Below are positions 30,681 to 43,487 of a stretch of DNA of 64,000 nt, one piece after another. The stretch's first letter is position 1, and each line of letters starts with the position of its first letter. A model generated the notes under the pieces. That model made no database searches, was not told where the DNA came from, and was given only the letters and a program-made list of their open reading frames with translations. Source of the DNA: Paralichthys olivaceus (taxonomy: Eukaryota; Chordata; Actinopteri; Pleuronectiformes; Paralichthyidae); NCBI RefSeq assembly GCF_024713975.1, contig NC_091102.1, positions 7,941,001 through 8,005,000 on the forward strand, read 5' to 3'. Made by a program: the position numbers and the translations under genes.

Positions 30681-33012
30681 AGTGTCTAACACATCAAGCA
30701 AGTTAAAGGTTCCTGTCGACTGTTGTTGGGTGTTTCCACTGTGGTCAAAAGAAAGTTTTGTCCACATACACACTTAATGATGTACGACTACATTTCACAA
30801 ACACAAAATCTTAGTGTCTACATTTGTAATCTGTATCCCTCTGAAGACTCTAGAATATGTTTCCTTCATCCCTCACCGACAGCAGCAGAGCTCTGTTAAA
30901 GAGAAATAATAATAATAAGTTATCAGGCTCTGGAAACATCTGCAGTACTTTGTATTGGTGGTTTTAGTCTTTTCATGCGATTTGTTGACAGTAAGAAAAA
31001 ACAGATTATCACAGATCATCCTTTAAAAATATACATTTGGTTTACAATAGAGTGTGGGAAATGCTCGTTATGCTTGATTACACAAGTTAAATTACCATTT
31101 TGTTTCTCCGTACATAATTGGATATGATTTGATTCAATTATTAAATTGCATATATGAATTGTATTGTTTTGTATTCCTTGTTTCTGCCTGGATTTTGTAT
31201 AATCATTATGGTTGAACTGCAGCAGCTGATTGTTATATGTTCATGTTGTAGCTGCACTAAAATCAGACTCCTAACGTGCATGTGCTATTCACTACCTGCA
31301 GAAATGACATGCTTTATAAGTGCATATGCACTTTAGGGTTAAAAACATGAATTCAAATTGACTCACTTAAACCCAAAAAGATTCTTTTGAGAGCACCAAC
31401 TCACTTAAACTGTGTGTAAACAACAGTTAAACACAACTAAATAAAGCTCAGAGACAGACCTAATCCCAAATCATTGCCTGTAACGTCACATTAAAGTTGT
31501 CAGACTGATCCTCAGAGCCAGGTGAGCAGAGATGGAGTCAGTTAGGTCTTTAACTCTTTGTTCACCTGAGAGCCACGTTCATGGAGGCGTGAACAGTTGG
31601 CCGAACCCTCATTTAATTACAGCTCAGGGAATCATCCCGCATGCCTCCTTTTCCTGTTTCCAGTCAAGGGAAGGTACGCTTCAATACCTTCATGTGTGGA
31701 CTCGCCTCCACACACACACACACGCTCTATAACCCGACTTCATGCTTGTGGAGGAGGAAATTAAACACTGATTACTTTTTCACCAGTGCTGAACTTTCTC
31801 TAAACCTTTCAGCTGTGCAGGTTTGTTTACATGAGCAGCTCTTATGAAACAGAAGAAGAATCAGCTGTCTGCTATAAACACATCGAGACATTCTCAATCC
31901 ACTTAAAGATAAAAGATATTCTACAGAAACTCGCACACAACTTCAACTTGGATCCAACTAGACCTCCTGTCAGATCTGCATATCTGGAGCAAATAGTGAA
32001 ATAAGAAGAGAACCAGTGTTTGAAACTGAGAAATCGTTCCAGTGTTTTACTTCAACTTCTCCCTGATGATGAGAGGAGATAGAAATTGAACAGCCTCTGG
32101 GATATTCAGTCAAAGGTGAAGGGGGTGGGGCTACAGAAGTGTGATACAGTCTGTACACATCCTCCACCAAGCGTAATTCAGTCTCAGCTGTCAATCATGA
32201 TGTTTCACCTTTTTATAGCATCAAATATCGAATTAAAAACAAACTTACTGGAAAAATAAAAACTAATATCTAAAACCACAGAAACATCTTTGCGAAAAAA
32301 TGTATTTGACGAGTACTTAGATTTTTTCATCTGGTGCATGTCCCATCTGCAAACATGGAGGAAGCAAGGTTTATAACCTATACTGAAGCCAGCCACCAGG
32401 TGGCGATGGAGACAGCTTTGGCTTAACTATTGAGGAGCTGTCATGTCATCCATCTTTATATCCTGTGCCACTGCACTTTACTCTATAATATTTCTGTACA
32501 AACAATATTTCTCTCGTGAAATGTGTTATGTTTAATTATTTTAAACTTTTTTATTGTTTTTTCTCTTGTTTAACTCATTCTGACTTTCCCCAGTGTGTGG
32601 ATCAATAAAGTTTTATCTTATCTTTTCTCATCTTATGTTTGGGTCCCTTCAGATTTATCATGTGATCTAATAATGGGTTCATATCCTCCAGATTGGACAA
32701 CATTGGTTTAATTTACAAGTTTTTATTAGTTTATAAGTGAAATCTGATTTGCTGGTGGGGTGTTTGTAAGGTTTTCAGGTAAAGTAATAGCAATCAGATT
32801 TCTGCAGTTGATGTACTTGAGTACCTGTGACGGTTTTACGCACAGAAACAGAGCGTCAGTGTCCTGCGCCCCGGTGGCCCGGGCTGTGTGAGGAGAGTCC
32901 TCCCTTGTTTGAGGACGGAGAGGCGGGCCTTTGGAAGGAGGAATGCGCTGGAAGTTTTCCTGCAGGCTCCGCTTCACATGTTGAACAACCACCGTCCCGC
33001 GCCCCGCTCGGT
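30681..33012 (+). other. rpgr 3'UTR and rpgr-srpx intergenic region
   Basis: No coding exon is supported. A plus-strand AATAAA at 31440-31445 is a candidate rpgr poly(A) signal. An interspersed repeat copy is at about 32095-32462. The last 150 bases before 33013 are GC-rich and read as the srpx promoter and 5'UTR. Confidence 0.5.
32095..32462. repeat. Second copy of the AAAGATGGACGAC-ended element
   Basis: Shares CAGTCTCAGCTGTCAATCAT, TTTTATAGCATCAAAT, GCCAGCCACCAGGTGGCGAT and the right end GTCATGTCATCCATCTTTAT with the element at 3076-3458. The left terminus is degenerate. Confidence 0.7.
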
Positions 33013-34335
33013 ATGGACATGTGGCCGCTGCTGCTCCTGCTCGTCCAGCTCTGTCTCTGCTCCGGGTACGAAGGTAAGCACCGACCGAGGGGCCTCTCAT
33101 CAACCGCCGTGACTTTATCGATTAACCCCAAGTAATCAACCGTCTGATCTTTTACACTAAATGCGTAGAACGTGTGAAGTCACTGAACTGGAGGATGGGG
33201 CCAAGTTACAAAGGTTTGTCCTGGGGAAAGATGTCTTGTTTCACTTTTACGCACAAGTTTTACGCTTCTTGTCACCGCTGGTTTTTGGTGAGTCGCGGTG
33301 GTGTTTACGTGGAGGGGGTGGACAGGCAGCGGGGGGAGTGCAGTGTGCATCTGGGGGACGTTTCTGAGGCTCTGATGAAAACCTTGCACCAGAACTGTAA
33401 CTCTTCAATTGATCTTTACATGTCTGCGGCCTTGATAACGTTTTAATACTAATGTTTAAATACTGGATAAACAAACTTTATCAACTTGACAGTGTGAGTG
33501 AATGAGGTCTGGAAAGTTTTTACTGTACTGATGAGGTTGGTGTTGAGCAAACACAGAAGGTCTCTGTGTCCCACACACACACACACACACACAGATATTT
33601 CTGAGGCCATTACTTTGACCTACATAACCATAGTTGCTACTTGTCTAAACCTAACCCTAAACTTAACCTAACCTTAACTTTAACCTTAACTTTAACCTTA
33701 ACTGAACCTTAAAACAAGTCTTTGCAGCATAATGTAATTGATTTACACATGAGGACTTGATTGAAGTCTCCATAATGTGACTGTGTAAACACATTTAGGT
33801 CCCCACAACATGAGTAATACCTTGACCACACATTCTATCCTTACCAAGACTTTGCATTGACTTTCATTCATTTTGGACAGCCTAACCAAAACCTTAACCA
33901 TGACCACTTCAACCCTAACCTGAACCTATAACCACAGTTCACATCTCACCACGAACATGAACCAGGACACCAGAAATAACACTTTGCTCCATTAGGACCG
34001 GGGCTTTGGGTCCCATGATGTCTACTGGAGAAATCCCAAAAAACAGAAACACACACAAACACACACTGAGATCGAACTGCAACAACTACGATTGGTCAAT
34101 CAAATAACATGTCATTGAATTTGCGGCTGTTCATTTCAAGGATTGATGGATATTTAAACTTTTTTTTTTTGCAAAAATCTATAAAGTACTTTGGCTCCGT
34201 CTTTGAAATTATGAGCTATGTGAGAGTTAGTTAGTTGACAAGACGATTAATGACATCACCTGAGACTTTGGGAAAATGTGACAGGAATGATTAGTCGAAA
34301 AAAAGAAAGTAAGAAAAAGATGCAGCCAGACACAC

Positions 34336-34382
<47 letters not shown>

Positions 34383-34656
34383 GTGGCTATGTGCCTGTAG
34401 ATGGTATGAGAGTGGCTCACCACTGCTATATGATCATACAGGCTGCAACATGAAGAGAAGCTGCAGAGCAGATTTACACTGACAGACTAAAAACTGCTTG
34501 TTGAGCCGACAGTCACGACTCTCTCTCTCTCTTTTTCTTTCTCTCGCTCTGTGCTCCTCTATGTCACAGTGTGTGTGTGTGTGTGTGTTTATGGGGAGTT
34601 TATTTTACAGGGGTATGTTTGTGTTTGTTTTAGGGGTCAATTGGTTCAGTTTTCAG

Positions 34657-34690
<34 letters not shown>

Positions 34691-37564
34691 CTAGAACTGG
34701 GTGGGAATTGAAAGAAACTGTCCTGTAGCAAGTTTTCATTAAAGGCAGATCACATTTTCCATGATGATTCTTGTTCTGATGTGGGTCAGGAGCAGACAGA
34801 TCACAGTGAGTAACCTGAGGGAATGCCAGAGAGCACAATCACTGAAAAACTGTGACTACAGACGTGTGTGTGTGTGTGTGTCTGAGTGAGAAGTGTGGCC
34901 TAAGCTACAGATCAGGAGCTAAGTGTTTATTAATGAAGAGCTAGTATTAATTAATATAATACCGGGAGCAGCAGAGCAAGGCCGTAAACACAACACCGAT
35001 ATTTTATCACCTTATAAAACTGATTTAATGTATGTGTGAGCAAACAGCTGCAAACCATCCAGCAGCGTTATGAGTAATTCAGGGTTATGTTTGATTGAGG
35101 CCATTTTACACATCTTTGCTCTTGAGTCTCTGAGACTCAGCAAATTGAGCCTGAAATAAAATAAGAGACAGTTCATTAAGGTGCTGAAATGTACTTAAAG
35201 GGATAGTTCACCCAAAAATGAAAATTCACTCATTATCTACTCACCTCTATGCCAACGGAGGGATGGGTGAAGTGTTTGAGTCCTCAAGACACTTCTGGAT
35301 CATGGAGATGTCAGGTGATGATGTGCATCGGAGCCTTTACTGGAAGTGCAGCATTATATCATGTCTCAGATCACAGACGGTAGAACTCTCACATTATACA
35401 ATCCATGTGAATTAGATTCACCAATATTGGGATGATTGGAGAAAGTGTAAATAGATTCACACAAAGGATATGCATAGATACATATGTGACATAAATGTGA
35501 CATCAGAACAAGTATATTTTTAACCACGATGGTGACATAAGAAGCAGCTCTTACAGACGGTTGCAGACGTGTTGGTAAATACAGTATAACTGGAACAGAA
35601 ATCATTAGTGCTGGAAAAAAAATTACATAACTGCATAATCATGCTGTCTCCTCTGCTCCGTTCGCCTGTAGCCATACTTCAACCGACTTCACATAATGAC
35701 AGTGTGTATTACAGACCCGCAGAGAAAAGCTAATTGGAATATCAGCCTCTGTAATTTAAAGCTTACTCACTCCCAGAGGTTTTCTGCTGTCTGCACTTCT
35801 GCCACTTAGACATATTTCTCTTTTAAAAGTAGGAGAACTGAGCAGGAAGATGACGCTGGTGTCTGATCACACCTCAGACAGATTTTCAGACACGAGTGAA
35901 GATTTGTCTCATGTCACATATTCTCATTTTGGACTCGTTTTGAATCTGGAATGATTTTTTTCAGTAAGGTCAAATCAGGTTCAGTCAATTTAATCCTACT
36001 GCAGAGTTGCAGACTGAGTGGTGTCAAGCCTGCAGGTCCAGATGACACACTCCACATAAAGATAGAGGACGCGTCTCCACTTCCTCTGAATATTCAGATA
36101 TGAAGCAGAAACATCCCGAACACGAAACTGTCATCTCGCACATTTGGAGCCAGAGTCTGTGCCGTTGCGATCAGGGAGTGTAGTCAGGGTAGCGATATCC
36201 CATAGATACACATGTTCGGCCAATCACGAGTCGGTCTAAGCTGTCAATCATGACACATCGTTTTTATAGCATCAAATAAAACCATGAATTTTTTTGTGCA
36301 GTCACGTCATCTGTTTTTATACATATTCAGTAGTCTAGCAAGGCCCCCGGCAGCTACAGGCAAGAAAAATAACTGCAGCAACTGTTTAGATATGCAAATA
36401 AAGACATTAAGAATGTATAAAAGAAAGGAGGATTTAATCAATTCATCTATTTCCATGCAACTTATCATCCAGAGATTTAAAAAAACCCAAAAGAAGAGTT
36501 TGAGTTGGGGCCTAACACACATTAAGGCCCTGTGACCTCGCCTCCGTGACCTTTATCACAAAGACAACATCAAACAAGAGTTTTATTAGATTTTATGATT
36601 AATTTGTTAAATTTCTGGCTAAAGCTCATTTCCTGTTGAATATGTTCTCTTGGTTTATGTGGAGAGGTAAGAGAGCCAAAAGTAAACAGCTCAAGACAAT
36701 TATCAATAAACTTCCTCTGGATGCATCGTTCTGTTTTGTTTGTAATTGCTCACATTTATTGTTTGTATCTTTTGGCTTCAGACATATAAATATTTCATAG
36801 GCAATTCTGATTGTGCCTGAAAACCCCAGCTCATAATGTTTATCAGAGAGAAATGTATAAAATTAATAACAATTGCTTTGCTAAATTGTCTCATGGTGCA
36901 TCTACAACGAGTGGACTTGCAACACAAGTAGATTTTTTATTGTTTGAGCATTTATTATCTGCAGGATGCTACAGGGACAAAATGATGCCATTTTTATTGG
37001 TCAATTTGTTTAATGGGGTTTTGGAAGGTGCTCTTCCATCAGTGGAGAGATATTGATTATATGTCTGAACTGGGGTTTATGTATGTGGTGCTCTGCTTCG
37101 AACAATGAAGACGTCTGTTGAGAGGCGTATTTAGAGAATACATTTAGACTTTTGATTGAATTAATCAATTGAAGAAGTGATAAATGTTTAAAACGATGAG
37201 GAAAATCTGAGAAAAAGTGACAGTTTTCTGATTACAACTTGTCAAATAAGACAATAAGTGCATTTCTATGTCATCTATCAAAGTAAACTGAATATCTTTA
37301 CGTTTTGGATCCTTGCTCGGTCAAAACAAGACATTCGAAGATACGTGTGGCTCTGTGAAGATTCATTAAATTGTAATAAATATCACAACCTTCATGAAAA
37401 ACACACCCATACGTTTTTTTTGCATTTGGAGAAGAGTATGAGTTTATTATTGTTTATCATAATATGTACCAGCCAATCAGAAATAGGTAGCCTCTGTTTG
37501 ACATGGTGTACGTTGTTATATCCAATGTCACAGAACTGACACACACACACACACACACACACAG

Positions 37565-37608
<44 letters not shown>

Positions 37609-40600
37609 GTTTAGTTTTCTACACCCTTCTCTGCCTCTTCCCCATTAAGAAGCCGTCACTAAACTTTTTCTCATTAGACCTCTACATCTGACTCACTCAG
37701 TGTGTGGGTTCGCTCTGCACAGTCCATGCTGTGTGATCTGACTGCTGAAACCTCAAAGCTTGTTGTGTGTGTGTGTGACTTGCAGCGTTTTGGGTCCAGA
37801 CAGTTTTTTATTAAACTGACAGAAAAGCCATGATGAGAAATGGGGGACGGGAGATGTGCTCACACAGTATCAGGTTCATTGATCAACACGCGGCCGATAT
37901 GTGGAGCTGGAGGAGCTTGAACACTCCTCCCTTGTGGAGCCCGAACAGAGGACATATTCACACCGAGGTTCAGAACATCCCGGGGCCAAGGTTGAACACC
38001 CCTCCCCCTTACTTTAACCCCTTCCTCACCCATTTCCTCTTCCCTCTGTTTTTATAGCATCTTGACCTGCTCCTCCTGATCCCTCCTTCTTCTTTCCCAA
38101 AATAATCCTCCTTGCTCATCACAATTCTGCTCACATTTGTCTTTTACCAGCGTCACTCAGCTGTGTCCCTGCAGCAGCTCTGAGAAACAGCTCACTTCTA
38201 GAACACTGCGAGTTTTAGCATCTGAATTCACTTTTGCTCCGTCTGATAAATCTGCTCAGAGTTGACTCAAATTAAATCTCTGTCCACGGTAAGTACGATC
38301 TATCTGAGCCGTTTTGGAACAAATTGTTTCAAAATAAATGCAGCTTCTTCTTTCATTTCTACCAAACACAAAATGGGGGTCGCACAGTGAATCACTAATC
38401 AATTTTTCCTAATCATCTGGGAAAAAAAATCAAGGATCTTTTTGGATGTGTCCTGTCCAAAAGATTCAGATCGGCCCCCTGGAGTCTGGTTCAAATGAAA
38501 AGTTATGTAATGATTGGAAGCCTTCTCTTGGTGCTGTGTGGCTGAAAAGAAAAAAAAGCCCAGGATGATGCTGTCAAACATTGCCTAACATCTTGGACGC
38601 AGCTCTTTTCCTCACAGTAGTTGCTTTTTCTTTCTTTTTTCTCTCTCACCCCCAGGGTCAGGACAGTACACCCACGGAGACGATGAGGACGGGTATTCTC
38701 GTCGATATAAAGGTGACAACATGCAGATACACATACGGTCATTTCATTTTAGGGAGTGTTCATTGTTTATCAAGGACCAACTGCCCTTTGCAAGTTAACT
38801 ACACGTCCTCTCGTCTTAATGAATCAAAGTGAAATGGCATCTTCTCCTCTTCTTGAGATGTTTCAGAGTGATGAAGGGGATTTAAATAAAATCTTTAACA
38901 TTTAACTGGATTGCTCAAAAGTGGTGTTGGAGTAGGGTGATAGACCTGCAGTGATATATGTGGTGCTGTAAACTGTCAGCCTCCAGCCAAACCTCCTTGA
39001 TCAGCTTCGTTAGATCAGGAGATTAATATTAATTTTGAAATGTCAGCAAAGTCTCACATCCAATCACTAACCTCTGATTTTTCTTACAGCTACAGTGACC
39101 CACTAGCTAACAGACAAATGTGCAGCAATTTGTCCTCAATCAAATTGAATTTATGCCCCTGGGTTGAAGACGTGGCGTGGAAAAGAATGAAACGTTTGAA
39201 ACAACACTGCAACTTTTTACCCTAAAATATCACCTTCACAATGATTGTGATGGTTCAGTGACTTGGAATAAGGAGAATGTTTCCACCTTCAATCCCACTC
39301 TTTACCCTGATTGTCTGTTTTTGGTGAGACTCCTGTGAGAAGTCTGGAACTGACTGAAAGCTTAAATTGTCAGAATCAGGTCCAGCAAGTGAAAGAGTAA
39401 AGCTGAACTGTAGATCAGTTAAAAAGACTCAGAAGTCATTAAAAACTATTTATTTTTATCTTCATCTTCAGCAGGAAACGTTCAAATGTGAAGAATTTTA
39501 AACAGAGTTTGGTGGGTTCGTTACAGCAGCAGCTCTTCTGGTCCAGGAAGCCGGGGATTATGGGTAATACCCACCGTTCGGTTGTGTTTCGGTTCAGTGA
39601 TTGGGACTGCAGAGGGCGCTGCTGCTCAGTTAAAGTTACACAATGTTGTTTTAAAGTTTTAAAGCAATAGAAAAAAGACAAGGATTGTTATATACTCAGA
39701 GCAACAATGCACAGTGACAGGGTTAAAATGAGAAAAACTGTTTTTTTATTTGACTGCGTCTCTAAAGAGTCGTAATTCAATACCAGCTCATTCAGCCAGT
39801 TTTGTAAACTGACACAGTTCCGTCAAAGCAGCTTCCAATTTTAAATTCAGGGTCACTTAGATACGGAACATTACTGTCCAGGCCAAACCAAACTCTCTCT
39901 GTGTGTAAAAGCTGAAATGTAGTATTATTTTCTCTCTTACTCAGTGGCTCTGGAGACTCTGCCAACACACACGCAGAGAGAGAGGGAGCGAGGGAGGTTT
40001 GCTGTGTAACGGATTCCCTTTTTCATTCCAACTGAAAATTTGCCTAATATGGTGTGTGTCCTCTCCGAGTGTGTGCGGACAATGTGTTGGTCCTGAGGGT
40101 TGGTGTTTGTCCTGAGCCAGCAGGAAACAAACTGCAGATCTGGATTTCTGTGTGCTGGAAACGAACCTTGTTGCCTCTCAAACTTGGCGTCAGACAGGGG
40201 ATTCTTACGCAAGCGTTGTAGAGAAGGCAGCAGTATCTTCCCTGGGAGGAAAGAAGAAGAAAAGTTTAAGACCGATGGGACACTATAGTTGTTTTGCTCA
40301 ATCGGGGGATTGTGTGCTGGACTATTTCTATACAACAGGAGGTTGTGTTTTTTTTCAGCACATGGTCCTTATCATCAAAAGCTCTTGAATCTCTTTCCCA
40401 GTCGGCGTTTTCGACTGCGTCTTCTTGTCTTTTTCATTCTGAGACAGTTGTATGATTTTTTTCTTTTCCAATCACAAGTGGGCTCACTCGAGCATTTTTC
40501 GAGGGGCTTTGCAGGAAAAGTTTTTTCAAAAAGTCCAGAGCAGCTGACTCTGACATTTGCGTTCTCACGTCCAGACCCTCTGGGACATTTTAAGAGAATG

Positions 40601-43400
40601 TCTGGACGTCAGTGCATGTCTGAAAGCAGCTCTGGTCTGGACCAGTGACTTCCTGGAGTTCCAGCTGAAGTAGTCCATAATGTAATCCCCCATAAAATGT
40701 CATGAGATACAGCGGAAAAATACACGATCTTCAGATGTGGACGTCTTACACTTGGCTGAGGTGGAAAAGTTGTTCATCAATAATAAAGAAAGTTTAATGA
40801 AGGGCAATAAAAAGACTTAGTGATAAATCAAAGAGTACATGAAGCACATGACTTTAACGTCTAGCTTCTGCATCATGGAGAGATGCGTGGACCAATGAGA
40901 GTGTTACGTTATGAGGACTCCATTGTGCTAAAATACAAGTGATGTGTTTGTGTTCGTTGTAATCAGTGTTGTAGTTCCGCACGGATTAAAATCTCAGCGG
41001 GGTGAGAATGAAAGCAGTCACATTATAACCAGAGCTAAGAATTAAATTTGGCCGCACTCCAAACACAGACTTTTATCTTAACCTCCATCACACACACACA
41101 TTCTGAGATTTAAGTGCTCTCTTTACGTCATTATCTTTTCCTCAAGTGAGACCATCTTTCTTGCCTCATGAGACACTGTTGGATTATGGGAAGTCTCAGA
41201 CAAGGTAATGAGAAATCCACCGTATCGGTCTGAACTCTAGAGCACGAGGAAGTCTTTTTTTAGCTTTTACAGTCTTCAGGTAAGATATTGTTGAGCCTAT
41301 AATAAACACTGAAATAAATAACCCTCTCTCCCATAGTGTGGTGTTGTTGAGAGTCAGGTTGAATTAGAATAAAACATAATTGCCTTGATGCGGTGGAGGA
41401 AAAATAAGTGTCTTCATCTTTCCTCTGTTTTTAGGGACCCCGTGGTGCGCGCCCATTAAGATAAAACATGGCGATGTGAGCTGCCGCACCCCCAGAGGAG
41501 AGCACTACAGAAACGTGATGGGGACGCGCTGTAAAATCCGCTGTAAGCAGGGATACGAGACCCAGAGCTCGGAGGTGGTGTGCATGGCGAGCAAACACTG
41601 GTCCTCTAACTATGCCTGCAGAGGTGAGAACTAACACCCACACAGCAGGGATTCTGAAGTGTATGTGTGTGACTGTAATAAACTGAACTTTAGGCCTTAA
41701 ATATTCCGAAATATTTCAAAATATTACGTTCTAGGTCTTAAATATGTTTAGGTGTAATCGTGGAACTCTGATTTTCCTTCATATCTGTCATACTTCACCT
41801 CGATTTTAAATGTATTCTTTTACATCTACATCTATATTTAAAAAACACATACCCACACATCGCTTTGTCTAAAGTGGATTTTTTACATCTTTGAGCATCA
41901 AGGTTATTTCTTGGGGAGAAGTTCGGGAAGGAGCTGGTTCTCCTTCCAAGTCGTATCTGCAGCTGATTTTCTTTTTATCAGGCTTATTCATAAACAATTT
42001 CCTGCAGCCATTACTTCTCCCCGGAGTCTATTCTTGGCGAGCGTGAAGCCTCTTTGGAAAGAAACAGTATTTATGAGACATGGGGCATTAAACTGCTCCA
42101 TTGTAACTCAGACACTGATGGAAAATTACTGCCGCTGCTACTAAATCTAAACCCCCCCCACCGCTGCTCCAAATAAATGAAGTGGCGTTTCTAGACAGAG
42201 TGGGGCTGATTAGTTCTGCAATAATGATATAATCAAGCAAAATGAAAACCATAAATTTAAAAGGTCAGCGCGGAGAGGTTGATATCTTTTAATTAAAGGC
42301 CAATATCAGTGAATGAATGCACCGGGTTTAAATTATCTCAAGTATGTGAAGAAGAAGAGAACTATTCCTCAAGTCATTAGCAAGCAAAGAGTGAGGCGAA
42401 GTAACAGCTCAGTGTGTGGGGGGGGTTTGAAGGGTCTGTTTAGTAAAAGCTAGAGATTGACTTATCTAGTTCAGTGTGACTCATCGTTTACAGTCAGAAC
42501 TTTTTCATGAATCAGCCTCTGATCAAAACTAGGGAAGAGCGATAAAACAAAAGTCCAATTTATATAAATGTATTTCTTATTTAATGTGGAAGTACAATGA
42601 GGAGGTAAAACACATGATCGACCTCAGGTTTGTAAAGTGTTTTATATTTCTCTGCTCATAAAGAAAGTTTAACCCTCAGGAGCAAAAAACAAACAATCTT
42701 TAAAGTGAACAGAAATTATAATGCGACATTTATCATGATAATTATCAATATCGACTCAAAATCTTCTATGTTGATATAATCTTGGTCAATGTGGAAAGAA
42801 AATGACTTCCCCACTATGGATGGAACTCGCTCTGATGAAAAGTCCAAACGATTCAAACTACTTTTAATTTGTCTGTGACAGAATTTTGACTCTTCTTTGC
42901 ACAAGGATTTCAAAGTCGTAGTTTAATAAGTTAATAATAATATAACCAGTGTCTTGGCTTTTTCGGAAGGTGTGGTGTTTGGGTGTCGATTATCAACGAC
43001 CTTAGACAAAGTTGTGAACTGAACTTTTCTCTCACAGAGATCCGCTGCGCTAAGCCGGACATGCCCGTCAATGGAGGCTACAAGTGTTCGGACGGCTCTT
43101 ACTTCAACTCTCGCTGCGAGTTCTTCTGCTCTCCTGGATTCAGTCTGAAGGGCCAGAAGACGGCAACCTGCCAGCACAGCAGAGTGTGGAGCGCGGCTGT
43201 TCCCACCTGTGTCGGTAAGACTGTGTGTGTCCTTCTTTTGTGCTGCGGCAGAGGACCGGAGCCTTGGAAAAACCTATAATGGAGAGAGACTGGTTTAATT
43301 ACATGTTTGAGGCCCAATGTCAGCTGCACTACACTGTATAACTGTCCACAGCAATAACTACCCCTCATAACACAAAAGATTTATTATTGATGTCTGGAAA

Positions 43401-43487
<87 letters not shown>

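Larger units (their letters stand above)
33074..38655 (+). other. srpx: srpx intron 1 (5.6 kb), repeat-rich
   Basis: No exon is supported between srpx exons 1 and 2. Contents: (CA)n at about 33570-33592, a repeat fragment with TTAACCTTAAC motifs at about 33590-34010, (TG)n at 34339-34382, further (TG)n at about 34569-34589 and 34659-34690, an element fragment at 36050-36290, and a (CA)n cluster at 37539-37606. Long introns with this content are common places for regulatory elements, but I see none that I can name. Confidence 0.6.

Noticed and set aside
32827-33012. Upstream extension of the srpx first-exon frame
   Set aside because: The frame is open upstream of 33013, but a signal peptide starts cleanly at [10 protein letters not shown] and the region before it is GC-rich and lacks protein-like composition. 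It is probably 5'UTR.
33640-33920. Possible interstitial telomeric repeat
   Set aside because: The words are TTAACC/CTAACC variants, irregular, and embedded in a repeat that also occurs at about 17530-17720; not a (TTAGGG)n array.
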